Notes: generated from the sequence alone by a model not told the origin. Counted from the first letter of the stretch, positions 1-7,173 are shown. The stretch: 11,226 bases of DNA from JAJYZP01 sp049964535 (GCA_049964535.1 JBMFXG010000083.1:1-11226), one strand, 5' to 3'. Translations and numbers: made by a program.

Positions 1-709
1 CGCCTTCTCCAAGATTCTCATGGCGATCATGTTTTTCTCCCGATGGGGTCTTAGAGTCATTGAGGTGCACGCAATCAACAGAGCCAAATCTCCCAGCTAG
101 CTCACTTACAAGGTGATCACGGACCTCTTGCTTGCGATAGTCATATCCATAGGCAAAGAGGTGTTGGGTATCGAGACAGAGGCCGAGCTGAGAAGGAGCA
201 TCAACGAGATGAATCAGATCATCGAGTTCCTCAAGCGAGGCACCGACCGTCCCTCCGGCTCCAGCAGTGTTCTCTATCAGGAGCTTAGTCCCGACCCCTT
301 CTCCTTGAAGTAACTCCACAACTTCGAAAAGTGAAGCTGCGACCTGGTCACGCACGGCTTCATACCCACGCTGACGGTGAGATCCGGTATGTAAAACAAC
401 GTACGATGCGCCGAGATTGGAAGCGCTGAGAACCGTCTTCAAAAGGAGTTCTCGTGACTTACTCACAAGCTCCTCCTCGCTACTTGCCAGGTTAATCAGG
501 TACGAAGCGTGAACGACGAGAGATCGTACGATCGTTGAGCCAGCAATGGCATCCTGGAGGTCGCGACCATCATCTCGAGTCTTTGGCGACATCCTCCACA
601 TCCTGGGGCTACCCACAAATATCTGGACGACCTCGGCGTTGAGTCGTTCGCCTTCTCGGACCCCAGAAGTTGGTCCAGATTTCGTCGTGACGTGGGCACC
701 TATCAGCAT
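1..709 (-). CDS. nfo: Deoxyribonuclease IV (AP endonuclease), 3'-truncated by window edge
   Basis: This gene encodes endonuclease IV, which cleaves DNA 5' to abasic sites in cytoplasmic base-excision repair using a three-metal zinc centre. I translated the minus strand from ATG at 709-707; an in-frame TAG at 721-719 rules out an earlier start. About 236 codons are visible, against roughly 280 in the family, so only the C-terminal end is missing. Metal ligands fall where the family expects them: His67 (VVHAS), His107 (LHTGSH), Glu146 (LLIENTAG), Asp180 and His183 (LCLDTQH), His215 (VHLNDSK), Asp228 and His230 (HDRHENLGEG). The last glutamate ligand lies beyond the edge. The N-terminus (MLIGAHVTTKSG) is typical. 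No strong ribosome site precedes the start, but TAGCAT sits exactly six bases upstream, so the message may be leaderless. No partner gene is visible. Confidence 0.95.
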   Translation of the reverse strand, partial: MLIGAHVTTKSGPTSGVREGERLNAEVVQIFVGSPRMWRMSPKTRDDGRDLQDAIAGSTIVRSLVVHASYLINLASSEEELVSKSRELLLKTVLSASNLGASYVVLHTGSHRQRGYEAVRDQVAASLFEVVELLQGEGVGTKLLIENTAGAGGTVGASLEELDDLIHLVDAPSQLGLCLDTQHLFAYGYDYRKQEVRDHLVSELAGRFGSVDCVHLNDSKTPSGEKHDRHENLGEG

Positions 710-715
710 CTCGCC

Positions 716-721
716 ATGCTA
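716..721 (-). promoter_or_regulatory. Candidate -10 element of a leaderless nfo transcript
   Basis: On the minus strand TAGCAT (TAnnnT, the actinobacterial -10 pattern) is followed by six bases, GGCGAG, and then the nfo ATG. That would place transcription start on the ATG. GGCGAG could instead act as a weak ribosome site. No clear -35 is seen. A chance match is quite possible for such a loose motif. Confidence 0.3.
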
Positions 722-1029
722 TCCCGCTCAAGGAAACGAGAGGTACTCGGATACCGAGCTCGCATATCGTTCAACCACCCCGATACGTTCTCTATGGTTA
801 CGAGAAACCAGTGGAAGAACGCAAGGAAACAAGAACGCTCCATCGAAAGAGAAGACAAAGCATCACGCAAGAGACTGCCACGTCTTTAGACCAGGGAATT
901 CATAAGTCAGAGACAATTCTCCGAAGCTCGGAAATTCCCACGGATACTAACCACACTCAAGGCTTCCTCGCTCAGCGCAGCGATCCATCTGATCCTGATG
1001 GAGTTGCCGTCCGCCGACCGGTTCGCTGC

Positions 1030-1110
1030 ACACATTGACCTGTTAGGCAGAGCATACAAGACTGCCCCGTGTCAATTGTACCCGTACGACTAAGACATGG
1101 ACACATTGAC
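1030..1110. repeat. Direct repeat ACACATTGAC with a partial inverted copy between
   Basis: The 10-mer ACACATTGAC occurs exactly at 1030-1039 and again at 1101-1110. A related inverted element, GTGTCAATTGTAC, lies between them at 1069-1081. Grouped ends of this look can be remnants of insertion-sequence termini (an IS481-like end came to mind), but no transposase reading frame accompanies them, so the identity is only a suggestion. Confidence 0.3.
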
Positions 1111-1115
1111 GATCC

Positions 1116-1151
1116 CTGTCTACCGGGCCGATTCTCTAGCCCGGTAGACAG
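1116..1151 (-). terminator. Perfect 13-bp stem-loop 3' of the collagen-like gene
   Basis: CTGTCTACCGGGC at 1116-1128 pairs without mismatch with GCCCGGTAGACAG at 1139-1151, leaving a 10-base loop. It begins 36 bp past the stop codon of the minus-strand collagen-like gene, where a terminator is expected. No thymine run follows on either strand, so it would be a U-tract-less terminator or an mRNA 3'-end stabiliser. Confidence 0.55.
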
Positions 1152-1187
1152 CGTGATCTCGGCACCATGACCGAGACGAGGCCCACT

Positions 1188-1994
1188 TTATGAAGCGGTT
1201 ACAACGAAGTCGTCAGTCGAAGGATTCACGTCCAGTGCGTCGGAACAGGTAGGGTAGTTCCCATTGACACTGGGTGAACTTCCAGTTCCAAAGGCTGAAC
1301 CGCTACCGCAAGATGGTGGCTCCACGACACCGGAAGCCGAGGTGAAACCGGTCCAAGACAAGACAGACCAACCATTCGTGCCCGGAGCATCGTTGATCAC
1401 GCCGGCTGGTGCCTGCACAGTGACGGTGCAGTTCGGGTATCCCGTTGCGGCCATCGTCTGAGCTCCGCCCGGCCAGTATTGGAGCCCAGCAGTATCACCA
1501 GAGGGACTACCAGTAACCTGGAAGGTCAACTGACTATTCGCAGGACAGGTCGAGGCCGTAGTCGTGGTGGTCGGCGCAGCACAGATAATGTTTCCACTCG
1601 AGGTAAATCCGTCCACAAACTGGCCCGAAGGACACGTCTGGCCTGCAGCAACATTGGTCCCAGCTGGTCCAGTCGGGCCTTGCGGACCGGTTGCGCCTTG
1701 CGGACCGGTGGGACCGGTTGCGCCTTGCGGACCGGTCGGGCCTTGCGGACCGACGACATTCCAGTGGATAGGCGTCATTCCGTTGGGGCAGGTGGTTTGA
1801 TGCTCTGTCAACACCTTTAGTTGCCCGCCCGGAGAGTAACAGCCGTTGATGATGTTACCATTACCTGAGAACGGCAGCGTAACCACTCCCGCTGCTGCAG
1901 CAATTCCCGTTCCCGTACCAAGCACGACGAGCATTGCGGTGCCGGCTATTACCAGTCGCTTTACATGTGTCTTCTGCCTGAAAAGTCCGAACAT
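1188..1994 (-). CDS. Secreted collagen-like (Gly-X-Y repeat) protein
   Basis: The 268-residue product is exported or surface-attached and is probably structural or adhesive. A short basic start (KTHVKR) and a hydrophobic segment at about residues 14-38 form a signal peptide or uncleaved anchor. Residues 82-111 are ten uninterrupted Gly-X-Y triplets rich in GPQ, GPT and GAT, the collagen signature. Before them lies a Cys-bounded module (C52 to C69, then a WNVVGPQG junction) of a type I know from actinobacterial collagen-like proteins. After them come another Cys-containing segment (TCPSGQFVDGF), a Thr run near 142-147 and a Ser/Thr/Gly-rich tail. The ATG is supported by GAGGGGAG about eight bases upstream. 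No LPXTG sorting motif is visible. Ten triplets is short for a stable collagen helix. Ligand and role are unknown. Confidence 0.8.
   Translation of the reverse strand: MFGLFRQKTHVKRLVIAGTAMLVVLGTGTGIAAAAGVVTLPFSGNGNIINGCYSPGGQLKVLTEHQTTCPNGMTPIHWNVVGPQGPTGPQGATGPTGPQGATGPQGPTGPAGTNVAAGQTCPSGQFVDGFTSSGNIICAAPTTTTTASTCPANSQLTFQVTGSPSGDTAGLQYWPGGAQTMAATGYPNCTVTVQAPAGVINDAPGTNGWSVLSWTGFTSASGVVEPPSCGSGSAFGTGSSPSVNGNYPTCSDALDVNPSTDDFVVTAS
1678..1752. repeat. Tandem repeats encoding the Gly-X-Y tract
   Basis: The 12-mer CCTTGCGGACCG occurs at 1678-1689, 1696-1707, 1723-1734 and 1741-1752. The offsets are 18, 27 and 18 bp, all multiples of nine, so length changes would keep frame and Gly-X-Y phase. 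The DNA conservation is high enough to allow slippage or recombination that expands or shrinks the tract. Confidence 0.85.
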
Positions 1995-2486
1995 GTTGGT
2001 CTCCCCTCATTTGGGTAGAAGTAATGTCCATCCACTCCCGCCGAGTTGCTACTAATGACGAAGGAGCTGACAACCGACTCGTCCTTGGGCTTCCGGACTA
2101 TCGCCGAAAAACTTCAGACTGCACCCCCAACGCTGAGCGGAACTATAGCAGCACCACCTTGCTCGCGTGGAGATACTCCGCACTTAATCCTGCGAAATCT
2201 ACCTTCCTTTGTGCTGAGCGGACTCCCAGACGATCACGATACCTGATCTACCATCACTGTAAGTTTCTCCCTTGGTCTCAGTTATTGAATCAACCCACCC
2301 GCTCCGCAGGTGCTTCCATTCATCTCAACCATCTCTCTATGGGATACCGAGTTCCTAATGTATTACCTCACTTCACGCCATCCTCAACCGTGGCGCGTGG
2401 ACTGACGAGCAGAAAAGGTTCTGAGTCGGCAGGTAGGTCGCGCAGTCAAAGCAGTCCTTCCTCTGCATGATCGTACGTTCTTCTCG
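1995..2486. other. Intergenic region upstream of the collagen-like gene
   Basis: These 492 bp separate the start of the collagen-like gene from the end of the lipoprotein gene, both on the minus strand. The collagen gene's promoter and leader must lie here. TATAGT on the minus strand (2147-2142) is a possible -10, but no good -35 accompanies it. The 10-mer GCTGAGCGGA is repeated at 2132-2141 and 2213-2222. No open frame in the stretch looks like a real protein, and no riboswitch or tRNA fold was recognised. Confidence 0.55.
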
Positions 2487-3701
2487 CTAACCCACTCCTC
2501 CAGACTGCGCTTGTTTCAGCACCCGACGCAGATAGATGTTGATAGGATTCGCAACGCTCTGCGAAGATCCACCGCGATAGAGCAGCAGCGTGCCAGAGTT
2601 CGTGAGATTGTACGCAATGAAGGTTCCATCGATCTCGGATGTAGCGCGAGGATCGACGTACGAAGTTGAAAGCTCTCTCTGGATAGGAGAGCTTCCTTGA
2701 GATACGACTATTTGAACAGCTCCATGTCCTTTGCGAGTAGTGAGATAGCTTGCGCTTGCAGATGCCACTCCGCATGACGATACCGAACCGGCCACAACTA
2801 GCTTGTCTAGCTGCACCTCTCCCGTAGACGTCAATCTCCATACGACCACGTCGTGGTGGTTCTGTGGAGCTAGCGAGCATCCAACGGTCTCCATTGCTTG
2901 AGGTGTTGCAGTTGTTCCAACGAATCCTTGCGCAAGTTCGAGCCGAGGAGTCACGACACTAGCGAGTGTCTTCCAGGTCTTCGATTCAACGTTGAACAAC
3001 TCGAGGGTGTGGTTATTACCCCGAACGAGATCGACCGTGACGTTCGAGCCGCTGGAATAGAGACCTGCAATCTGCGAACCATTCAAAGGGTAGGTCGCTA
3101 CGGAGGTCCGAGAACCACCGAGCGCTCCGTAGATAATCGCTTCCTTTCCAGAGTGGTCTCTCACGGCCGCGACAATATCGGTCCCTGTGTCTACCACAGC
3201 GTGTTGTATCGGCAGCAGACCGTCCGGCAACTGACCTGTCTTCCAGTTGACGGGGATCCCACTGGTGTAAAAGTATGGCGAGAACAGCATCGACCCATAG
3301 GGGTAGAAGGCCACTAGTCCTCCGCCGACGCCATTCGCAGCGATAGCGAAACCTCCACGCTGGCTGATAGACGGTGGAGTAAGGAAATCAAACGTTCTCG
3401 AGGCAACGTCGTAGCTCACCAAGTTCCAGTATGGCCCTACTTTCGTCGTGAGCCAGAGTGTCGAAGGGCTTACTTCAATCATCGAAGCCTTCGTAGAGAA
3501 CTGCGCAGTGCTCGAGGCCGAGAGCTCCGCTGGGTTAGACGAGACAGCGGAACCACACGCCGCAGCAAGGAGAGCCATCGCCACAATCAACACCACACCA
3601 CGAAGCCTGCGAACGGCGGGAGCACTACCGGTCGTGTTCAGGCCCTGTTTCTTCCGCCTCCAGCGAAGGACTAACCGCTCATTACCACCGTCCTGAATCA
3701 C
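2487..3701 (-). CDS. Putative lipoprotein, possible beta-propeller, coupled to the SCO fusion gene
   Basis: I do not recognise the family of this 404-residue protein. Its N-terminus has a basic stretch (RWRRKK, then VRRLR) and a hydrophobic segment at about 36-48 ending in LLAAAC, so Cys49 is the likely lipid-attached residue. The -3 position is Ala rather than the usual Leu, an acceptable variant. The mature part is Ser/Thr/Gly-rich with many short predicted strands and Trp-Lys/Trp-Arg turns, as in propeller-like extracytoplasmic proteins; that is only an impression. Cys residues near 278 and 312 could form a disulfide. The GTG start at 3701-3699 overlaps the upstream TGA as GTGA, with AGAAGG seven bases before it, so translation is probably coupled to the membrane-SCO gene. 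It may be an envelope accessory of that protein. Confidence 0.65.
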   Translation of the reverse strand: MIQDGGNERLVLRWRRKKQGLNTTGSAPAVRRLRGVVLIVAMALLAAACGSAVSSNPAELSASSTAQFSTKASMIEVSPSTLWLTTKVGPYWNLVSYDVASRTFDFLTPPSISQRGGFAIAANGVGGGLVAFYPYGSMLFSPYFYTSGIPVNWKTGQLPDGLLPIQHAVVDTGTDIVAAVRDHSGKEAIIYGALGGSRTSVATYPLNGSQIAGLYSSGSNVTVDLVRGNNHTLELFNVESKTWKTLASVVTPRLELAQGFVGTTATPQAMETVGCSLAPQNHHDVVVWRLTSTGEVQLDKLVVAGSVSSCGVASASASYLTTRKGHGAVQIVVSQGSSPIQRELSTSYVDPRATSEIDGTFIAYNLTNSGTLLLYRGGSSQSVANPINIYLRRVLKQAQSGGVG

Positions 3702-5473
3702 AAGAGAGCCTTCTCTTCCTTATAGATCACCGACGTATAACTCTGCGCAAGCTGCGGATTACCCGTATTGTCCATGAGAGCTCGTTCCGTTCCATTCGGA
3801 GAGATGAAGTAGAACTGCGAAGAGTGCACCACCATACCGACCGAATTCACGCTTACGGTAACGCTGTAGTCCTTCCAAACCTGTCGGAGGCTCGCCAAAG
3901 ATCCGGTGAGATAGTACCAGTTTCGATAGGTCGCTAGATCATGGGTAACTGTAAAGTCCTTCACCGCTCCCACCGTGTGCGTAATTGGATTTGCCGCAAC
4001 CGCAACAAGGGCTACCTTCGATGCTTCTTTGCCAAGAAGCCGGTCCGTTGCAACCATCTCCTGAGCAAACAGCGGACACTGATCATAACAGGTCGGATCT
4101 AAGAACGTCAGAACAATAGCCCTACCGCGTAGCTGCGAAAGCGAGATTGGCCGACCGTTATAGTTCTGAAGTTGAAAATTTGGCGCAGTCTGAGCTGGAA
4201 TCGAAATCGCTCCCCCCGAATCCACCAGTGCCATCGATGCCGAAGTCGGACCCAACAGCGCAATCCCGGCAATCAAGCTAGACAGAACCAAACCAACCAA
4301 AGGAAACGACATCAGCCAGTGTCGCGCGTAGGTTGGCGTGATCGCAGGAACCGCAGATTCAACCTCCTTGACCACCTTCTCGACACGAGGATTGCGTTGT
4401 GGAGCCGGAACAGTGACATCCTTGTGCAGAGAGAACACAAGCAACATCAGTGGCAAACCACTGTTGAAGTCCGTAGCTGTCGAGGAAAATATACCGAAAT
4501 CCTGGCCGAACCACCATCCAATGAACGCTACCGCAAAGGCAAACCACTGTAGAGCTCTCGACTGCGGTCGAACATACAGGCCAACCGCAGCCGCAAGAAC
4601 GAGTGCAATGATGATGCCGTTGAGTAGCTGAGGAGACAAAGACGCGAGGCGAGCGAATACACTAAGTCCACTCGAGAGAAAACCGGGCTGACCTGCCTGC
4701 GACATCGATCTTGCCATCGACTCAATTCCTCCGCTCTTCCATAGCCCTTCTGAGGGAAGTGCTTGGAGAGCGGCACCAATCACGAAAAAGACAAATATTG
4801 CGAGAGCGAGCGCTCGATCAGACTCCGCCCACTTTCTACCAGACTGCGAAGCAAGGAGATAGATCGAAACAAATCCATAGAGATAAGGCGCACCTGGGGC
4901 TCCACTTAAGAACGAGGCGCCGGGGTAAAAGATGCCAAGACCATTACCGGGCACCAACACGAAAACTAACCAGGCAAGAGAGAGGTAGAGAACTACCCGC
5001 AGGGTAGTTGTTCGACGCAAGAGGACGAATGCCAGACCAATGGAGAGCTGTACAAACGCAGTAACGATATCGATCTTGATGGGATGAGCATCCCAAAGGC
5101 GAAGCAACGGCAGTGAAAGATCGGTAAGCCACCGAGGAGCTCCGGTGAGGGCAGAGTTAGCAACCTGCGTCACAAAGCCGCCAGGCATGTCAGGCCGTAA
5201 CTGAAAGAGACCGTCAACGATCCAAGCGAAACCGAACGAAATCTGCAAAAACCTCGCTCGCGGATGCGTGGAGCGGTCCTCTCCCACTATCCATGGTCGC
5301 TGAAATCGATTGAGGAGGCTCGTCGGCTTCAATTCAATTCGTAGCAGCAGAATGGCGAAACCAACCAACAAGACGACGAGAAAAGCAACCGCCACGAGAG
5401 AAAACCACGTTGAGTAGAAGGTGGTTGAAAGCGTATGAAATGCCGCTGCTGAGGCGGAATTCATGCCTGGCAC
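3698..5473 (-). CDS. Multi-pass membrane protein fused to a SCO1/SenC-type thioredoxin-fold domain
   Basis: This 591-residue protein joins two modules. Residues 1-408 hold about nine or ten hydrophobic segments (near 23-45, 76-92, 133-152, 158-175, 196-209, 222-240, 282-301, 307-327, 338-350 and 387-408); the first half recalls DoxX-like membrane proteins. From about residue 430 follows a SCO1/SenC-like domain: APNFQL, a FLDPTC segment with Cys462 and Cys466 in CxxxC spacing, and the distal His550 in the VVHSSQFYF strand. In SCO proteins these three residues bind copper during CuA assembly of cytochrome oxidase, or act in thiol redox. The domain follows the last membrane segment and is presumably extracytoplasmic. 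GTG at 5473 is preferred because GGGGGAGG lies seven bases upstream; an ATG three codons later is the alternative. It lies 100 bp after the anti-sigma gene and overlaps the lipoprotein start, suggesting an operon. Confidence 0.85.
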   Translation of the reverse strand: MPGMNSASAAAFHTLSTTFYSTWFSLVAVAFLVVLLVGFAILLLRIELKPTSLLNRFQRPWIVGEDRSTHPRARFLQISFGFAWIVDGLFQLRPDMPGGFVTQVANSALTGAPRWLTDLSLPLLRLWDAHPIKIDIVTAFVQLSIGLAFVLLRRTTTLRVVLYLSLAWLVFVLVPGNGLGIFYPGASFLSGAPGAPYLYGFVSIYLLASQSGRKWAESDRALALAIFVFFVIGAALQALPSEGLWKSGGIESMARSMSQAGQPGFLSSGLSVFARLASLSPQLLNGIIIALVLAAAVGLYVRPQSRALQWFAFAVAFIGWWFGQDFGIFSSTATDFNSGLPLMLLVFSLHKDVTVPAPQRNPRVEKVVKEVESAVPAITPTYARHWLMSFPLVGLVLSSLIAGIALLGPTSASMALVDSGGAISIPAQTAPNFQLQNYNGRPISLSQLRGRAIVLTFLDPTCYDQCPLFAQEMVATDRLLGKEASKVALVAVAANPITHTVGAVKDFTVTHDLATYRNWYYLTGSLASLRQVWKDYSVTVSVNSVGMVVHSSQFYFISPNGTERALMDNTGNPQLAQSYTSVIYKEEKALL

Positions 5474-5573
5474 AGCAACGCCTCCCCCACGCCATGGCGA
5501 ACCGCTTCATCCGCCCGAATACTACGATGCACCGTCCTTCTCCCTTCACACTTTTCTGTCTTCATCCGACGAC

Positions 5574-6470
5574 TCACCCAATATTCCAGTAGCGACTCGC
5601 AACCGACCACTGCGCCTGACGCGTCTTCATGCACACGACTCCAGTGCGCCTCATCGATAGTTCGCTGATAGTACCTGCACTACCTACGTTCGTGCGTGGC
5701 CGAGATCCCAGGTCCCATGAGCTTAAAGCCACAAATGGAATTGAAACGAGGAGCGACATGGTGAGAACCATTCCAATCCGCCGAGACCGACTTTCTCTCC
5801 AATTCGTGCTCATGAAGCGCATCTCAAGTGATTGAGCTCGAGGACGACGCAGCCATTCTGAGCCAAGCAGCAGGGACATACCGGCAATCCCAAGCCCCAG
5901 ACCAAACAGCTCTGCCGAGAGGCCATCGGAGGATCCGCTCAGGCTCCGTCCAGCCAACGTTGCCAGTGCACTACCGACTACTCCCCCGACAATGAATGGT
6001 CTGAGGCGATACGACCACTCAGGCCATAGAGATGCAATCACTAAAGTGAAACCCACAATGCCCATGAGCGTTGAGGCGACGTTAATCAACAGCCCATCGT
6101 TCAATCTAAGCCCGTGAGTGCTAGGGCCAAAAAAACTCAGCAGGGTCAGACAGGCAACACCCAGTAGCCCAATCATCCAACGAAGCGGAGTCGACAGCCA
6201 AGTATGTCCCGATCGTAGCGAAACGCTGTCCCATACAGCGCTGGGAAGGTTATCGACAAGATGTGGTCTCACAGCGTCAAGCTGAAGCTGGCGATTGAAC
6301 TCCAATTGTTGAAGCAGATAACGAGTGCAATGGCGACACCCATGAAGGTGAATCTCAACCAAGTTAAAGCCGATCTCACCAGCTACTGCATCGTCTATGT
6401 GTCTCTGCGTCGCTTCACAGTTTTCATCGACCACACTAAGGTATTCGTAGAAAGAGCGAGAAAAGTTCAT
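5574..6470 (-). CDS. Multi-pass membrane anti-sigma factor with HxxxCxxC zinc motif
   Basis: The N-terminal 60 residues look like a zinc-associated anti-sigma domain. Cys18 and His24 precede the motif His41-x3-Cys45-x2-Cys48 within EIHLHGCRHCTRYL; such domains hold an ECF sigma factor inactive, often until a thiol or envelope signal releases it. About five membrane segments follow (near 97-115, 125-148, 158-175, 185-203 and 232-251), more than the single span usual for this class, with a polar basic C-terminal tail. The sigma gene lies immediately divergent, which supports the pairing. The ATG at 6470 has GGA five to seven bases upstream. Similarity to typical anti-sigma N-termini begins only near Val13-Val14, so a GTG start at 6434 is possible. 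It probably leads the operon with the SCO fusion and the lipoprotein. Confidence 0.75.
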   Translation of the reverse strand: MNFSRSFYEYLSVVDENCEATQRHIDDAVAGEIGFNLVEIHLHGCRHCTRYLLQQLEFNRQLQLDAVRPHLVDNLPSAVWDSVSLRSGHTWLSTPLRWMIGLLGVACLTLLSFFGPSTHGLRLNDGLLINVASTLMGIVGFTLVIASLWPEWSYRLRPFIVGGVVGSALATLAGRSLSGSSDGLSAELFGLGLGIAGMSLLLGSEWLRRPRAQSLEMRFMSTNWRESRSRRIGMVLTMSLLVSIPFVALSSWDLGSRPRTNVGSAGTISELSMRRTGVVCMKTRQAQWSVASRYWNIG

Positions 6471-6498
6471 TGGAGTTCCATCAAGATCGTGAGCAACG
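6471..6498. promoter_or_regulatory. 28-bp divergent start region with palindrome TGGAGTTCCA
   Basis: This is all that separates the two start codons of the divergent anti-sigma and sigma genes. The 10-mer TGGAGTTCCA at 6471-6480 has TGGA/TCCA arms around a two-base centre. On the minus strand it contains GGAACT, like an ECF -35 element, but that is too close to the annotated ATG to serve it. At least one promoter must therefore lie inside the opposing coding sequence, unless the anti-sigma gene starts at 6434. Confidence 0.4.
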
Positions 6499-7053
6499 AT
6501 GAGGCCGGACGAACAGGATTTAAGAAAGCTTCTTACGCAGGCGATGCACGGCGACGGTGAGGCCTACGACGAGTTCTATCGCCGCACAGTCGAATCAGTA
6601 GCACGCTATGTTCGCAGATTTTTGCCAGACTCGGCCGTAGCCGATTGTATCCAAGAGGTCTACCTACGACTTTGGCAGACTCTGCCCCGTTATGACCCTG
6701 AACACTCCTCACTCACTTGGCTCTTCATGTTGGCTCATCGCAGCATCGTCGATCATGCTCGAAAACTCTCCTCCCGCAGAGACATACCGACCGGGACACT
6801 CCCAGATGGCGTGGCCCCACCTGACCATCATCTCTCGGAGGTCTCACAGATCACCCTTGCGTTGCCACCCGAGCTTCGAACCGTGTTGCTTCTCTCAGCG
6901 GTTCTCGGATTTCACTACGACGAGATAGCTGAAATCGTCGACTGTCCCGTTGGCACGGTCCGATCTCGCCTTCATGCCGCACGCAAGCGAATGGCGGCCC
7001 AATTGGACGAGCCATCTACGACAGCACCAAGACTGTACAGACATTCGAGCTGA
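6499..7053 (+). CDS. ECF-type RNA polymerase sigma factor
   Basis: This 184-residue protein has the two-domain layout of extracytoplasmic-function sigma factors, which direct RNA polymerase to stress promoters. Region 2 spans about 22-90: YDEFYRR start, DCIQEVYLRLW (the acidic core-binding helix), then SLTWLFMLAHRSIVDHAR, which contacts the -10. Region 4 spans about 118-168: LPPELRTVLLLS, then the helix-turn-helix FHYDEIAEIVDCPVGTVRSRLHAAR that reads the -35. No extra C-terminal domain is present. A TGA just upstream in frame (6490-6492) fixes the start near ATG 6499; the ribosome site is weak (GTGAG five bases before). Its presumed antagonist is divergent rather than co-directional downstream, an unusual arrangement. 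The likely target is the neighbouring minus-strand operon, by inference. Confidence 0.92.
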   Translation: MRPDEQDLRKLLTQAMHGDGEAYDEFYRRTVESVARYVRRFLPDSAVADCIQEVYLRLWQTLPRYDPEHSSLTWLFMLAHRSIVDHARKLSSRRDIPTGTLPDGVAPPDHHLSEVSQITLALPPELRTVLLLSAVLGFHYDEIAEIVDCPVGTVRSRLHAARKRMAAQLDEPSTTAPRLYRHSS

Positions 7054-7076
7054 TATCTCGTCGGATGACGAGCAGC
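7049..7076 (+). terminator. Stem-loop at the end of the sigma-factor gene
   Basis: CTCGTC at 7057-7062 pairs with GACGAG at 7067-7072 around GGAT, and GCTG (7049-7052) can pair with CAGC (7073-7076) across a four-base bulge. It straddles the stop codon. No thymine run follows, so termination is plausible but not certain. Confidence 0.35.
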
Positions 7077-7143
7077 GTCTTAGGTCAGCCGCTCTCGCTC
7101 TCTCTCAACAATCACCCTCTTGTTCATCTCGTCTCGTTTTAAT

Positions 7144-7173
7144 GAGATCGCCAAGCAGAGTAGAGATCGCCAA
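7144..7173. repeat. 11-bp direct repeat GAGATCGCCAA
   Basis: GAGATCGCCAA occurs at 7144-7154 and 7163-7173, a 19-bp period, in the non-coding stretch between the sigma and LysR genes. The rest of this 289-bp gap (7054-7342) shows only the two candidate terminators. The repeat could be a protein binding site or chance. Confidence 0.4.

Larger units (their letters stand above)
710..1187. other. Intergenic region without a convincing gene
   Basis: This 478-bp stretch lies between the 5' end of nfo and the 3' end of the collagen-like gene. Short open frames exist on both strands, but none has a ribosome site or recognisable protein pattern. The right third holds a repeated 10-mer and a perfect 13-bp hairpin, listed separately. 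Confidence 0.6.

Noticed and set aside
546..905. 119-residue plus-strand frame
   Set aside because: It overlaps the 5' part of the nfo gene on the opposite strand, whose identity is certain, and has no protein-like pattern.
890..1093. Plus-strand stretch reading as a plausible helical C-terminus (ending LYPYD)
   Set aside because: It has no start codon with a ribosome site, an in-frame stop just upstream, and no family I recognise. A transposase remnant was considered but cannot be supported.
1678..1752. Regular repeats considered as a CRISPR array
   Set aside because: The units are 12 bp with 6-15 bp between them, lie in frame and encode Gly-X-Y triplets; there are no spacers or cas genes.
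2024..2470. 148-residue plus-strand frame in the gap upstream of the collagen-like gene
   Set aside because: No ribosome site, irregular Ser/Arg/Pro-rich composition and no motif; it is likely a chance frame.
2446..2880. 144-residue minus-strand frame
   Set aside because: It is an out-of-frame shadow of the lipoprotein gene on the same strand.
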